Below are positions 17,387-26,797 of a DNA stretch of 64,000 nt, piece after piece. This stretch comes from BOG-908 sp964242115 (GTDB taxonomy: Bacteria > Pseudomonadota > Alphaproteobacteria > Acetobacterales > Acetobacteraceae): NCBI GenBank assembly GCA_964242115.1, contig CAXSZX010000021.1, positions 1 through 64,000 of the forward strand. The letters run 5' to 3'. The notes beneath the pieces were generated by a model. The model made no database searches. It had not been told where the DNA came from and saw only the letters and a program-made list of their open reading frames with translations. A program made the position numbers and the translations under genes. Numbering within the stretch: the stretch's first letter is position 1; the number at the start of each line of letters is the position of its first letter.

Positions 17387-18036
17387 GCTTTCGCCTGCCG
17401 CCTGCGCGGCGTAGGCACCGGCAGCACGGCGTTCGCGTTGCTCGCCGGCGCGGGCGTCGGGCTCACCATCTGGAACCTGACCGGCGGTGCCACGAGTGCG
17501 GCCAGCATCGTCTCGATCTGGGGCAGCAACAGGTCCGGCGTGTCCAGCAGCGAAAGTGCCGTGTCGCCGTGAGCGCCCGCCAGCATGAATCCGATCTGCT
17601 CGCGTAGCTGCTCGAGCGGTTCGGCAAGGTCCGCCGGCAGCGAGTAGCGTTCCCGCACCAGTAGAAGATGCGCGTTCAGCGGCGCGTTGAAGGCCGAGCG
17701 GGTGGCAGCGACGTAGGCGGCGCGCCGTGCTGCCTGCGGATCGTCGCCGGCAGGTGCATCGCCCAAGGCAGCGGCGATGGCGGCCAGGTGACGGTAGAGG
17801 ATGTCCGCCAAAAGCGTGTCCAGGTCAGCGAAGTGGCGCCGGATGGTGGCTGGCGCCATGCGCATGCCAACGGCGAAGTCGTTGAAGGTGATGTTGGCGC
17901 GGCCGAAGCGGGCCAAAATGGAGGTGGCGGCCGCGACGATGCGTGCTTCCCGGTCCAGGTCGCGGGAAGATAAGCGGGGCCGCGCTCCTGGCAGGTCGTC
18001 GATGTGGGTGCGGATGGTGCGGGCTGCGGTGGGCAT
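17383..18036 (-). CDS. TetR-family transcriptional regulator
   Basis: A 217-residue DNA-binding repressor-type protein. The N-terminal HTH spans about residues 30-80: DREARIVAAATSILARFG, then ITFNDFAVGMRMAPATIRRH. The ligand domain is Ala/Leu-rich, and the tail is Pro/Arg-rich (VPTPRRRQAKA). The ATG at 18036 is preferred over a TTG at 18072, because the upstream codons overlap an inverted repeat typical of an operator. It has no clear target gene next to it: the neighbours are a convergent hydrolase and a sugar transferase across two repeat elements. Confidence 0.85.
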   Translation of the reverse strand: MPTAARTIRTHIDDLPGARPRLSSRDLDREARIVAAATSILARFGRANITFNDFAVGMRMAPATIRRHFADLDTLLADILYRHLAAIAAALGDAPAGDDPQAARRAAYVAATRSAFNAPLNAHLLLVRERYSLPADLAEPLEQLREQIGFMLAGAHGDTALSLLDTPDLLLPQIETMLAALVAPPVRFQMVSPTPAPASNANAVLPVPTPRRRQAKA

Positions 18037-18041
18037 GCCTG

Positions 18042-18054
18042 GTTTATAGTAAAC
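18042..18054. promoter_or_regulatory. Putative TetR operator
   Basis: GTTTA-TAG-TAAAC is a perfect inverted repeat 5 bases upstream of the TetR ATG, in an AT-rich patch of a GC-rich region. Autoregulation by the adjacent regulator is a reasonable inference. Confidence 0.4.
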
Positions 18055-18139
18055 TTTTCGTGATCTCGGCAAAGGCTTTTATCGGAAACGTAACTATCTG
18101 GGGCCGGCAGCTCAAATGGCCCGATAGCAGGCGACGAGA

Positions 18140-18256
18140 CAGCAAGGCCTGCTTTTTTAAAAAAAAGCAGCAAAAACCTTTGGTGCGGCCGTCGCGAAGG
18201 TTTTTGCAGCACACGCGCAAGGCAACAAGAATTCGGTTCAGTTTGACTGCTTGCCG
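18140..18256. repeat. Nested-palindrome intergenic element, C left / decayed A right
   Basis: The left C arm is GGCCTGCTTTTTTA...AAGCAGC. The centre is a reduced type II, and the right arm has decayed to GGTTCAGTTTGACTGCTTGC. Confidence 0.65.
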
Positions 18257-18314
18257 TGCCTTCGACCGGTGAACGACAGGCAGAGAAACTGTCGCCTTGA
18301 ATGCACGCTGCGGG

Positions 18315-18380
18315 TGAGTCCGCGACAGCAGAGACAAAAGTCTTTTGCTTCTTTCTTCAGAAAAGAAGGCCTTGCTTGCC
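18315..18380. repeat. Half element, B-type right arm
   Basis: GTCCGCGACAGCAGAGACAA followed by a B arm (TTGCTTCTTTCTTC...AAGAAGGCC) touching the sugar transferase stop. The left arm is missing. Confidence 0.65.
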
Positions 18381-19762
18381 TATCGAACCCCGCTTGGCCA
18401 AAGCACCACCCGCAAAGTCTGCAACAATATCAGCAAATCGAACAGCACGGAGAAATTCTTCACGTAGTAAAGATCGTAGCTGAGCTTGCTGCGCGCATCG
18501 TCCAGCGACGCGCCGTAGGGGTAGTTGATCTGCGCCCAACCCGTCAGCCCGGCTTTCACCATGTGGCGTTCCTGATACAGCGGCAGCTGGACAGCCAGTT
18601 GTTCGATAAAGGTGGGCCGTTCCGGCCGCGGCCCCACCAGCGACATGTGGCCGCGCAGCACGTTAATAAGTTGTGGCATCTCGTCGATGCGTGTCTGGCG
18701 CAGGAAGTTACCCACCCGGGTGATGCGGCGGTCGCGTGAAGCGGCCCACACGGCGCCGAACTTCTCCGCGTCCGTGCGCATGGTGCGCAGCTTGTAGATG
18801 CGGAAATGCGTGTTGCCGCGGGTGATGCGTTCCTGGCTGTAGAGGATCGGGCCGCCGTCGTCGAACTTGATGGCGACGGCGGCGCCGATCAGGAACGGCG
18901 AGAACGCCACCAGCAGCACCGCGCTGACCAGCACGTCGAGGCAGCGCTTCAAAACCTTGTCGATGGTGCCGAAGTAGAAGCCGTTGGAGTAGAGCAGCCA
19001 GCCCACCTCGATACGTCGGATGTCCACCCGCCTGATCTCGTGCTCCAGGAAGGTCAGGTACTGCACCACCGGGAAGCCCTCCTTCTTGCAGGCGAGCAGG
19101 TCGTCGAGCGGCATGCCGCGGCGTTCGTCGGGTGCCACCACGATCTCGTCGGGGGCCACGCTGCGGGCTGCGGCGAGCACGCTGGTGTCGCGCAGCAGCA
19201 GGATGCCGCTGCCAAGGGCTGCCGCCAGTTGCGGGTCCACCTCGCCCATCTCGTCGGCGTGCAGGAAGTGCACCTCGTAGGTGGGCCGGCTGCCTTCGTT
19301 GCGCAGCATGCACAGCAGGTCCCAGGCGCGGCGGCCGGCGCCGATGACCAGCAGGCGGCGCTGGAATACGCCCTGCCGCTTCAACCCGGAAAACACCAGC
19401 CGGCAGGCCAGGCCGGCCACGCAGAACCCGATGACCGCGCCGGAGAACAGCCGCACGCGGTTGACCGGCGCGCCGATCCAGACGCCCAGGACGAGCAACA
19501 GGGCAGCGGTGCCGACCGCGCCGAGGCTGACGGCCAACGGCACACGGCCGAGCGATTCCTGTGTCTGGATGATCGCCTCACGCCGGTAGAGGCCGAGCGC
19601 GTAGAGCGAGACCAGGTTGGCGACCGGGTAGAGCAGGGCGGCCAGGGCGTCCGGCGTAAGGCTGGTGCACTCGTCACCCCAGCAGGCCATGTGAAGCAGG
19701 ACCGGCCAGCCCACGATGAGGGAAGCGGCGTCCAGCAGAAACAAAGCCTTGCCTGTGGTCAT
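18380..19762 (-). CDS. Polyprenyl-phosphate sugar-1-phosphate transferase (WbaP/EpsB-like)
   Basis: A 460-residue inner-membrane initiating transferase, predicted to load a sugar-1-phosphate onto undecaprenyl phosphate to start exopolysaccharide or glycan synthesis. Four N-terminal membrane segments (about residues 5-130) and a Rossmann-like central domain (RRLLVIGAGRRAWDLL) precede a fifth hydrophobic segment near residue 270 and the catalytic domain. That domain carries FDDGGPILYSQERI, YKLRTMRTDAEKFG, RQTRIDEMPQLINVLRGHMS, LVGPRPERP and GLTGWAQINYPYGAS. This architecture resembles transferases often linked to PEP-CTERM/exosortase loci, but no such partner lies in the window. It is a single gene among repeats. 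The sugar is unknown. Confidence 0.88.
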   Translation of the reverse strand: MTTGKALFLLDAASLIVGWPVLLHMACWGDECTSLTPDALAALLYPVANLVSLYALGLYRREAIIQTQESLGRVPLAVSLGAVGTAALLLVLGVWIGAPVNRVRLFSGAVIGFCVAGLACRLVFSGLKRQGVFQRRLLVIGAGRRAWDLLCMLRNEGSRPTYEVHFLHADEMGEVDPQLAAALGSGILLLRDTSVLAAARSVAPDEIVVAPDERRGMPLDDLLACKKEGFPVVQYLTFLEHEIRRVDIRRIEVGWLLYSNGFYFGTIDKVLKRCLDVLVSAVLLVAFSPFLIGAAVAIKFDDGGPILYSQERITRGNTHFRIYKLRTMRTDAEKFGAVWAASRDRRITRVGNFLRQTRIDEMPQLINVLRGHMSLVGPRPERPTFIEQLAVQLPLYQERHMVKAGLTGWAQINYPYGASLDDARSKLSYDLYYVKNFSVLFDLLILLQTLRVVLWPSGVR

Positions 19763-19879
19763 GAGCCGAACCCGTCCGGAGGCGGCGCTGCGCCGCGTAC
19801 GGCGTTATAGGCAACGATTAACCGTCTGAACACAGGTCTGTGATACAACCTGGACGGGCGTGTCTTCACGGCTACAGGT

Positions 19880-19970
19880 GAGCAAGCGGTTCTTTTTTGG
19901 AAAAAGGAACCAAAAAGCTTTTGCTTCCGCTGTTGCGCGCTCGTCGGTGAGCGCGCGACAGCGGAAGCGG
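19880..19970. repeat. Half element, A left arm with type I centre
   Basis: The A arm (GGTTCTTTTTTGG...AAGGAACC) is followed by the full palindromic centre (CCGCTGTTGCGCGCTCGTCG...GAGCGCGCGACAGCGG). The right arm is missing. Confidence 0.72.
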
Positions 19971-20042
19971 GCTTGTGGTTCTTATCCGATCAGCGCGACG
20001 GGCTGACGCTCATGGGAGTGCGAGGCGGCATGATCGACAAGA

Positions 20043-20168
20043 GGCAGCAAGGCTTTCTTTGAAGCATAGGTTTCGGGTAAGGCTGTCGCGGACTCTCACC
20101 CAGCACGCACCCAAGGAACAAAAGTTTTTTGGTTCTTTTTTTTCAAAAAAGAACTGCTTGCCTCGCCT
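20043..20168. repeat. Nested-palindrome intergenic element, decayed left / A right
   Basis: The left arm is badly decayed (GGCTTTCTTTGAAGCATAGG), the centre is type II and the right A arm is perfect. It abuts the second RND gene's 3' end. Confidence 0.7.
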
Positions 20169-20188
20169 CGTCCGCAACACCGGCGGCT

Positions 20189-23100
20189 TTACTCCGCCAC
20201 CGCCGGCTCCACCCCATGCACGATCCGCCGCCGCACCCCGCGCGCGCGCCGTTCCAGCAGCAGGTAGATCACCGGCGTGGTGTAGAGCGTCAGCGCCTGG
20301 CTCACCACCAGCCCGCCGACGATGGCGATGCCCAGCGGCCGCCGTAGTTCCGACCCCGTTCCGAACGCCAACGCCAGCGGCAGCGCCCCGCACAAGGCGG
20401 TCAACGTGGTCATGATGATCGGGCGGAAACGTTCAAAGCAGGCCTCGCGGATGGCCGCCTCCGGCGTCATGCCGCGTTCGCGCTGCGCGTCCAGCGCGAA
20501 GTCCACCAGCATGATGGCGTTCTTCTTGACGATGCCCATCAGCAGCACGATGCCGATCACGCTGAGCACGCCGAACTCCGTCCCGCTGATCAGTATCCCC
20601 AGCAGCGCGCCCAAGCCGGCGGACGGCAGGGTGGACATGATGGTGATCGGGTGCAGCAGGCTCTCGTAAAGCACGCCGAGCACGATGTAGATCGACAGCA
20701 ATGCCGCCAGGATCAGCGCCGGTTCGGAGGCCAGCGACTGTTCGAACAGCTTGGCGTTGCCGCCGAACTCGATGCGCACGCTGGGCGGCGGCGACATGTC
20801 GGCGACGATGGCGCGCACCCGCAACACCGCGTCGCCCATGGCAAGGCCGTCCTTGAGGTTGAACTCGATCTCGCCGGCGACGCGCTGGGATTCGTGCACC
20901 ACGTTGAGGTCGGCGATGCCGTAGCTGAGGTGGGCCACCGCACCTAGCGGCACCGGCAGGCCGGTGTCGGCGCCGACATAGACGTGGTCGAGGTAGTGCG
21001 GGTCGCGCTGCAGCCAGGGCAGAGTCTCGAGGATGACGCTGTACTGGTTGCGCTGGCTGTAGATGGTCGAGATCGGCCGCTGCGCGAACGCGTTGCCGAG
21101 TGCCGTGTCGATGGCGGCGGCAGAGACGTGCAGCCGGCCGGCGGCGCCGCGGTCGATGCTGACGGTCACCTGCGGCGATGACGTGTCCGCGTCCGAAGTG
21201 ACGTCGAGGAAGCCCGGCTCGTGCTGCAGCCGCTGCTCGATCTTGGCCTCCCAGAAATCGGTCTCCTGGACGTTGTCGCCGGTGATCGAGAAGTTGTACT
21301 CGCCGCCGGCGCCCGTCTTGTTGCCGCCGCCGAAATCGCCAGGCGCGAACAGCACCGTGTGCAAGGACGCGATCGGGTCGAGCTTCGGGCGCAGGCGGGC
21401 GATGACCGCGTTGGCGCGGATGTGGCGCTCGGATTCCGGCTTCAGCGAGATCAGCAGCGTGCCCTGGTTGGCGGTGTCGAACCCGGTGGCGACCCCCACC
21501 GTCGAGCCGACGGCGGCCACCGCGGGGTCCTGCAGGATCACGTCGACCACGCGCTGCTGCTGGCGCACCATCTCGTCGAACGAGATGCTGGCCGCACCCT
21601 CGGTGGTGCCGCGCAACAGGCCGGTATCCTGTTCGGCCACGAAGTTCTTCGGCACCGCGCCGTAGAGGTAGAAGGTGACCACCACCGTCAGCAACGTCAC
21701 GAACAGCATGGTCTTGCGATGGGCCAGGCTCCAGTCGCAGCCGACCATGTAGGCCCGTGTGGTCGCCTGGAAGAAACGCTCGGTGGCGCGGTCCGCGCGG
21801 CCGAGCCAGCCGGTGGGTTCGCTGTCGACCAGCCGCCCGCACACCATCGGCGTGAGCGTCAGCGAGATCAGCGCCGAGAACACGATGGCGATGGTCAGAG
21901 TCCAGGCGAACTCGTGCAGGATGCGGCCGATCAGCCCGCCCATGAACAGCAGCGGGATGAACACCGCCACCAGCGAGAGCGTGATGGAGACGACGGTGAA
22001 GCCGATCTGCTGCGAGCCGGTGATCGCCGCCTGCAGCCGCGTCATGCCGGCCTCGCGCAGGCGGGTGATGTTCTCGATCATCACGATGGCGTCGTCCACC
22101 ACGAAGCCCACCGAGATGGTAATTGCCATCAGCGAGTAGTTGTTCAGCGAAAAACCGAACGCCCACATGCCCGCGGCCGTCGCCGCCAGCGACAGCGGCA
22201 CGGTGACCGCGGCGGCCACGGTTGCCGCCACGCGGCGCAGGAAGATCATCACCGTGAGCAGCACAAGCGCGCCGGTGATCAGCAGCGTGATCTTTACGTC
22301 GTTGGTGCTGGCGCGGATGGTGGCGGTGCGGTCGTCGAGCACCGTCAGGCTGATGTCCGGCGAGATCCAGCCACGCACCTGCGGCAGCAGTGCCCTGATG
22401 CGGTCCACCGTGTCGATGACGTTGGCGCCGGGTATCTTGTAGATGCGCAGCAGGATGGCCGGCTTGTGTCCGTTCCAGGCGGCCAGCCGAACATTGCTGA
22501 CGCTGTCGGTCACTTTCGCCACGTCGGACAGCCGCAGCACCGCGCCGTTGGACGCCTTCAGCACGATGCGGCCGTACTCCGCTGCGTGGCGGATCTGGCC
22601 GTTGATGGCGACCTCCTCGGCGCGGTTGCGGCCCTGGAAACTGCCGGTGGGCTCCAGCACGTTGGCGCCGACCACGGCCTGGCGCACGTCGTCGGCCGAG
22701 ATGCCTGCGGCACGCACCGCGCCCGGGTCGAGCTGGATGCGGATGGCCGGCGTCTGCCCGCCGTCGATCTGCACGCGGCTCACCCCCTCCACCTGGCTGA
22801 AGCGCTGCTGCAGCACGGTGTCCGCCGCCTCGTAGATCTGGCCCACGTTGAGCTGGTCCGAGGACAGCGCGATGGTCATGATGGCGAGGTCGGCGGGGTT
22901 GAATTTCTTATACGTGGGGCGGACGGGCAGGCCGCTCGGCAGGTCGGTCTGCGCGGCGTTCAGCGCGGACTGCACCTCACGCGCCGCGTCGTCCGTGCTG
23001 CGGTCGAGGTCGAACAGCGCGATGACGTTGGTCTGGCCGGTCGAGCTCGTGGAGATCAGGTCGGAGACGCCGCCGATCTCGCCAATGCGCCGCTCCAGCG

Positions 23101-23296
23101 GGGCCGCGATGGAGTTGGCCATGGTGGCGGGGTCGGCGCCCGGGCGCGAGGCGAAGACGACGATGGCAGGGACGTCGACGTTGGGGAGGGCTGCGACGGG
23201 AAGGAACTGGTAGGCGACCACGCCGGCGAGCAGGAGGCCGACGGAGAGGAGGATGGTGCCGACAGGGCGCAGGATGAAGGGGGCGGAGAAGTTCAT
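20189..23296 (-). CDS. RND multidrug efflux permease, MdtC-like
   Basis: A 1035-residue inner-membrane pump of the AcrB/MdtBC family that exports drugs or other amphiphiles using the proton gradient. There are 12 membrane segments with two large periplasmic loops. Proton-relay residues are visible: the Asp pair in GFVVDDAIVMIEN (about 405) and the Lys in MGIVKKNAIMLVDFAL (about 940). It is the second of two adjacent co-directional RND genes, separated by one repeat element. This matches mdtB-mdtC, where two different permeases form a mixed trimer. No membrane-fusion protein or outer-membrane factor gene lies next to the pair in this window. Confidence 0.92.
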   Translation of the reverse strand: MNFSAPFILRPVGTILLSVGLLLAGVVAYQFLPVAALPNVDVPAIVVFASRPGADPATMANSIAAPLERRIGEIGGVSDLISTSSTGQTNVIALFDLDRSTDDAAREVQSALNAAQTDLPSGLPVRPTYKKFNPADLAIMTIALSSDQLNVGQIYEAADTVLQQRFSQVEGVSRVQIDGGQTPAIRIQLDPGAVRAAGISADDVRQAVVGANVLEPTGSFQGRNRAEEVAINGQIRHAAEYGRIVLKASNGAVLRLSDVAKVTDSVSNVRLAAWNGHKPAILLRIYKIPGANVIDTVDRIRALLPQVRGWISPDISLTVLDDRTATIRASTNDVKITLLITGALVLLTVMIFLRRVAATVAAAVTVPLSLAATAAGMWAFGFSLNNYSLMAITISVGFVVDDAIVMIENITRLREAGMTRLQAAITGSQQIGFTVVSITLSLVAVFIPLLFMGGLIGRILHEFAWTLTIAIVFSALISLTLTPMVCGRLVDSEPTGWLGRADRATERFFQATTRAYMVGCDWSLAHRKTMLFVTLLTVVVTFYLYGAVPKNFVAEQDTGLLRGTTEGAASISFDEMVRQQQRVVDVILQDPAVAAVGSTVGVATGFDTANQGTLLISLKPESERHIRANAVIARLRPKLDPIASLHTVLFAPGDFGGGNKTGAGGEYNFSITGDNVQETDFWEAKIEQRLQHEPGFLDVTSDADTSSPQVTVSIDRGAAGRLHVSAAAIDTALGNAFAQRPISTIYSQRNQYSVILETLPWLQRDPHYLDHVYVGADTGLPVPLGAVAHLSYGIADLNVVHESQRVAGEIEFNLKDGLAMGDAVLRVRAIVADMSPPPSVRIEFGGNAKLFEQSLASEPALILAALLSIYIVLGVLYESLLHPITIMSTLPSAGLGALLGILISGTEFGVLSVIGIVLLMGIVKKNAIMLVDFALDAQRERGMTPEAAIREACFERFRPIIMTTLTALCGALPLALAFGTGSELRRPLGIAIVGGLVVSQALTLYTTPVIYLLLERRARGVRRRIVHGVEPAVAE

Positions 23297-23310
23297 GCGT
23301 CACCGTGGGC

Positions 23311-23466
23311 GAAGAAAGAAAGGCCTTCTTTTTCGAGAAAAAGAAGCAAAAAGCTTTTGCGCGCGCTGTCGTGGGAAGCTGAAACACCACGTTTCACCAA
23401 CGCGCGCCGACAGAAGACAAAAGTCTTTTGCTTCTTTTCTTCAGAAAAGAAGGCCTTGCTTGCTCG
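23311..23466. repeat. Nested-palindrome intergenic element, B left / B right, inside the RND operon
   Basis: Both arms are B type, the exception to the usual A plus B/C pairing. The centre is type III (GTCGTGGGAAGCTGAAACAC). It fills the gap between the two pump genes. Confidence 0.8.
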
Positions 23467-23468
23467 CC

Positions 23469-26400
23469 TCACTCCGCCACCACCAACGCACTCTCCCGCC
23501 GCGCCCCCACCCGCCGCCGCGCCCGCTCGAACGCCACGTAGATCGCCGGCGTCGTATAAAGCGTCAAAACCTGGCTCAGCAGCAGCCCGCCCACGATCGC
23601 CACGCCGAGCGGCCGCCGCAGTTCCGACCCCGTGCCGTGGTCCAGCACCAGCGGCAGCGCGCCGAGCAGAGCCGCGGCGGTCGTCATCATGATCGGCCGG
23701 AAGCGCAGCACGCAGGCTTCCACCGCGGCCTCCTCCGGCGAGATGCCGCGCGTGCGTTCGGCCTCCAGCGCGAAGTCCACCACCAGGATGCCGTTCTTCT
23801 TCACGATGCCCATCAGCAGCACGATCCCCACCAGTGCCACGATCGACAGGTCGGCACCCGTGAACATCAGCGCCAGCAGCGCGCCGATGCCGGCCGAGGG
23901 CAGCGTGGACAGGATGGTGACGGGGTGGATGAAGCTTTCGTAGAGCACGCCGAGCACGATGTAGATCACCGCCACCGCCGCCAGGATCAGCCACGGCTCG
24001 GCGGCCAGCGAGCGCTGAAACTCGGCCGCGTCACCCGAATAGGCGCCGATGATGGTGGACGGCAGGCCGATGTCGGCTTCGGCCTGCTGCACGGCGGCCA
24101 CCGCGTCGCCCAGCGAGGCGCCGGCGCGCACGTCGAAGCTCAGCGTCACCGACGGGAACTGCGACTGGTGGGTGATCACCAGCGGCGCCGTCCGCCGCAC
24201 CAGGTGCGCGATCGACATCAGCGGCACCTGCGCCACCGTGTTGGTGGTGGCCACCGTGGACGTGGCGATCTGCGCCGCGCCGTTGGCGCCGAAGCTCGCC
24301 ACCGTGCCGGGCACACGCAATTTTTCCAGCGAGGCCGGGTTGGACACCCAGGACGGGTCGGCCGACATCACCACGCGATACTGGTTGCTCTGCTGGTAGA
24401 TCGTGCTGACCTGGCGCTGGCCGAACGCGTCGTAGAGCACGTCCTCGATCGCCTGCATGGTCACACCCAGGCGCGTGGCACGGTCGCGGTCCACCACGAT
24501 CTCGGTGGCGAAGCCGTCCTCCTGCTGGTCGCTGGTGACGTTGGTGAGCTGCGGCGAGGCGCGCAGCCGGTCGATCAGCCGCGGCGTCCATTCGGCCAGC
24601 TCGGCCGCATCCGTGTCCGTCAATGTGTACTGATACTGCGTGCGGCTGACCCGCGCGCCGATCTGGATGTCCTGCACCGGCTGCATGAACACCGACAGGC
24701 CGGTCATCCCTGACAGCCCTGCCTGCAGGCGGGCAATCACCACCGGCATGGCATCGCGCTGGCGCCTCGGCTTCAGCGTGATGGACAGCCGGCCGACGTT
24801 GGGCGTGGGGTTCACGCTGCCGGCGCCGATCAGGGACGCCACGTTCTGCACCGCCGGGTCATGCTGCACGATGTCGGCCGCCCGCAGCTGCAAGCCGGTC
24901 ATCGCCGGGATGGAGATGTTCTGCGCGGCCTCCGTGGTGGCGATGATAGCGCCGGTGTCTTGCTGCGGCAGGAAGCCTTTCGGCACCACCACGTACAGCA
25001 CCACGGTCCCCACCAGCGTCAGCACCGCGATGCCGAGAACCAGCGGTTGGTGGCGTAGGCTGACCACCAGGCTGCGCCGGTAGCGCTCCAGCAGCCCGCC
25101 GAAAAAGCGGTCCGAGCGCGAGGCGCCGCCCGCCACACGTTGCGGCTTGAGCAGCCGCCCGCACATCATCGGCGTGAGCGTCAGCGACACCACGGCCGAG
25201 ACGGCGACGGCCACCGACAGGGTGACGGAGAACTCCTTGAACAGCCGCCCCACCACGCCGCCCATGAACAGCAGCGGGATGAACACCGCGATCAGCGAGA
25301 TGGTCAGCGAGACGATGGTGAAGCCGATCTGCCCGGCGCCGCGATAGGCGGCCTCCAGCGGCGGCTCTCCGGCCTCGATGTAGCGGACCACGTTCTCGAT
25401 CATCACGATGGCGTCGTCCACCACGAAGCCGGAGCCAACCGTGAGTGCCATCAGCGAAAGGTTGTCGAGCCCGTAGCCCAGCCAGTCCATCACCCCGAAG
25501 GTGCCGATCAGGCTCAGCGGCAATGCCACGGCAGGGATCAGCGTAGCGCGCCAGTTGCGCAGGAACAGGTAGATGACACCCACCACCAGCAGCATCGCCA
25601 GCAGCAGCGTGCCCTGCACGTCGGCCACGGACGCGCGGATCGTCTGCGTGCGGTCCGCCGCGATGTCCAGCGTCAGGCCTGGCGGCAACGCGCGGGTCAG
25701 CTCCGGCAGCTCCTCGCGCACCGCGTTGACCGTCTCGACGATGTTGGCACCAGGCTGGCGCTGCACGTCCAGCAGCACCGCCGGATGGCCCTTGTACCAG
25801 GCGGCTACGCGGTCGTTCTCCACGCCGTGGGTGACCGTGCCCACGTCGGACAGGCGCACGGCGGCACCGGCGCGCCAGGTCAGGATAAGGTCGCGGTAGG
25901 CTTCCGGTGTTACGAGCTGGTCGTTGGTGCCCACCGCGTAGGAGACGTGCGGGCCGTTGAAGCTGCCCTTTGCCCCGTTGACGTTACCGGCGTTGATCGC
26001 CGTGCGCACGTCCTCCATCGACAGGCCGTAGGAGGCCAGGCGTGCGGGGTCGAGCTGCACCCGGATCGCCGGTTTCAGCCCGCCTTGGACCACCACGCGG
26101 CCCACGCCGTCGATCTGGCTGAGCTTGGGCTGCAGCAGCGTGTCCGCCGCGTCCGCCACCTGGTCCACTGGCACGGTGTCGCTGGTGACGGCCAGGCTGA
26201 GGATCGGCGCATCGGCCGGGTTCACCCGGTTGTAGCTGGGCGGGTAGGGCAGGGAGCTGGGGAGGATTCCCTGCGCCGCGTTGATGGCGGCCTGCACGTC
26301 CTGCGAGGCGCCGTCGATGCTGCGGGTGAGGTCGAACTGCAAGGTGATCTCGCTGGTGCCGACCGCGGACGAGCTCTGCATCGTGGTGATGCCGTTGATC

Positions 26401-26618
26401 TGGCCGAGCTGGCGCTCCAGCGGGGCGGTGACCAGGGTGGACATCGTCTCCGGCCCGGCCCCGGGGTAGGCGGTGGTGACCACGATGGTGGGGAAGTCCA
26501 CCTGCGGCAGCGCGCTGACCGGCAGCGCCGCATAGCCGAGCGCGCCGCCGAGCAGCACCGCGACCGAGAGAAGGACGGTGGCGATCGGGCGGGCGATGAA
26601 GGGGGCGGAGATGGACAT
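23469..26618 (-). CDS. RND multidrug efflux permease, MdtB-like
   Basis: A 1049-residue AcrB-family inner-membrane pump, the upstream partner of the permease at 20189-23296. N-terminal MSISAPFIARPIATVLLSVA and the SALPQVDFPTIVVTTAYPGA porter-domain segment are typical. The relay residues GFVVDDAIVMIEN and MGIVKKNGILVVDFAL are present. It ends in a basic tail (RARRRVGARRESALVVAE). No mdtA-like periplasmic adaptor precedes it; the neighbouring gene upstream is a divergent aldo/keto reductase. The pair may depend on an adaptor and TolC-like channel encoded elsewhere. Confidence 0.92.
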   Translation of the reverse strand: MSISAPFIARPIATVLLSVAVLLGGALGYAALPVSALPQVDFPTIVVTTAYPGAGPETMSTLVTAPLERQLGQINGITTMQSSSAVGTSEITLQFDLTRSIDGASQDVQAAINAAQGILPSSLPYPPSYNRVNPADAPILSLAVTSDTVPVDQVADAADTLLQPKLSQIDGVGRVVVQGGLKPAIRVQLDPARLASYGLSMEDVRTAINAGNVNGAKGSFNGPHVSYAVGTNDQLVTPEAYRDLILTWRAGAAVRLSDVGTVTHGVENDRVAAWYKGHPAVLLDVQRQPGANIVETVNAVREELPELTRALPPGLTLDIAADRTQTIRASVADVQGTLLLAMLLVVGVIYLFLRNWRATLIPAVALPLSLIGTFGVMDWLGYGLDNLSLMALTVGSGFVVDDAIVMIENVVRYIEAGEPPLEAAYRGAGQIGFTIVSLTISLIAVFIPLLFMGGVVGRLFKEFSVTLSVAVAVSAVVSLTLTPMMCGRLLKPQRVAGGASRSDRFFGGLLERYRRSLVVSLRHQPLVLGIAVLTLVGTVVLYVVVPKGFLPQQDTGAIIATTEAAQNISIPAMTGLQLRAADIVQHDPAVQNVASLIGAGSVNPTPNVGRLSITLKPRRQRDAMPVVIARLQAGLSGMTGLSVFMQPVQDIQIGARVSRTQYQYTLTDTDAAELAEWTPRLIDRLRASPQLTNVTSDQQEDGFATEIVVDRDRATRLGVTMQAIEDVLYDAFGQRQVSTIYQQSNQYRVVMSADPSWVSNPASLEKLRVPGTVASFGANGAAQIATSTVATTNTVAQVPLMSIAHLVRRTAPLVITHQSQFPSVTLSFDVRAGASLGDAVAAVQQAEADIGLPSTIIGAYSGDAAEFQRSLAAEPWLILAAVAVIYIVLGVLYESFIHPVTILSTLPSAGIGALLALMFTGADLSIVALVGIVLLMGIVKKNGILVVDFALEAERTRGISPEEAAVEACVLRFRPIMMTTAAALLGALPLVLDHGTGSELRRPLGVAIVGGLLLSQVLTLYTTPAIYVAFERARRRVGARRESALVVAE

Positions 26619-26644
26619 CTGGGACTAGCTCAGGTGGTGCCAGA

Positions 26645-26778
26645 AGGAAGAAAGGCCTTCTTTTTTGAAAAAAAGAAGCAAAAAACTTTTGGTCCTGCTG
26701 TCGCGGCGCGTTCAGCCGACGGATACCCAAGAGACAAAAGTTTTTTGGTTCTTTTTTTCAAAAAAGAACCGCTTGCTT
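26645..26778. repeat. Nested-palindrome intergenic element, B left / A right
   Basis: The left B arm (GGCCTTCTTTTTTG...AAGAAGC), type II-like centre and perfect right A arm lie between the divergent RND and aldo/keto reductase genes. Confidence 0.82.
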
Positions 26779-26797
26779 TTTGTGGAGTGTTTCATTC

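Larger units (their letters stand above)
18037..18379. other. 343-base gap with operator-like repeat and two intergenic elements
   Basis: Holds the inverted repeat at 18042-18054, a full element at 18140-18256, a half element at 18315-18380 and about 60 bases between them. I see no gene. Confidence 0.5.
19763..20188. other. 426-base gap with promoter region and two elements
   Basis: The first 110 bases, including an AT-rich patch with TATAAC on the minus strand near 19804-19809, should hold the sugar transferase promoter. A half element (19880-19970) and a full one (20043-20168) follow. No gene is seen. Confidence 0.4.

Noticed and set aside
18380..19762. An exosortase/PEP-CTERM locus around the sugar transferase
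   Set aside because: Only the transferase resembles that context; no exosortase, PEP-CTERM protein or polysaccharide gene is in the window.
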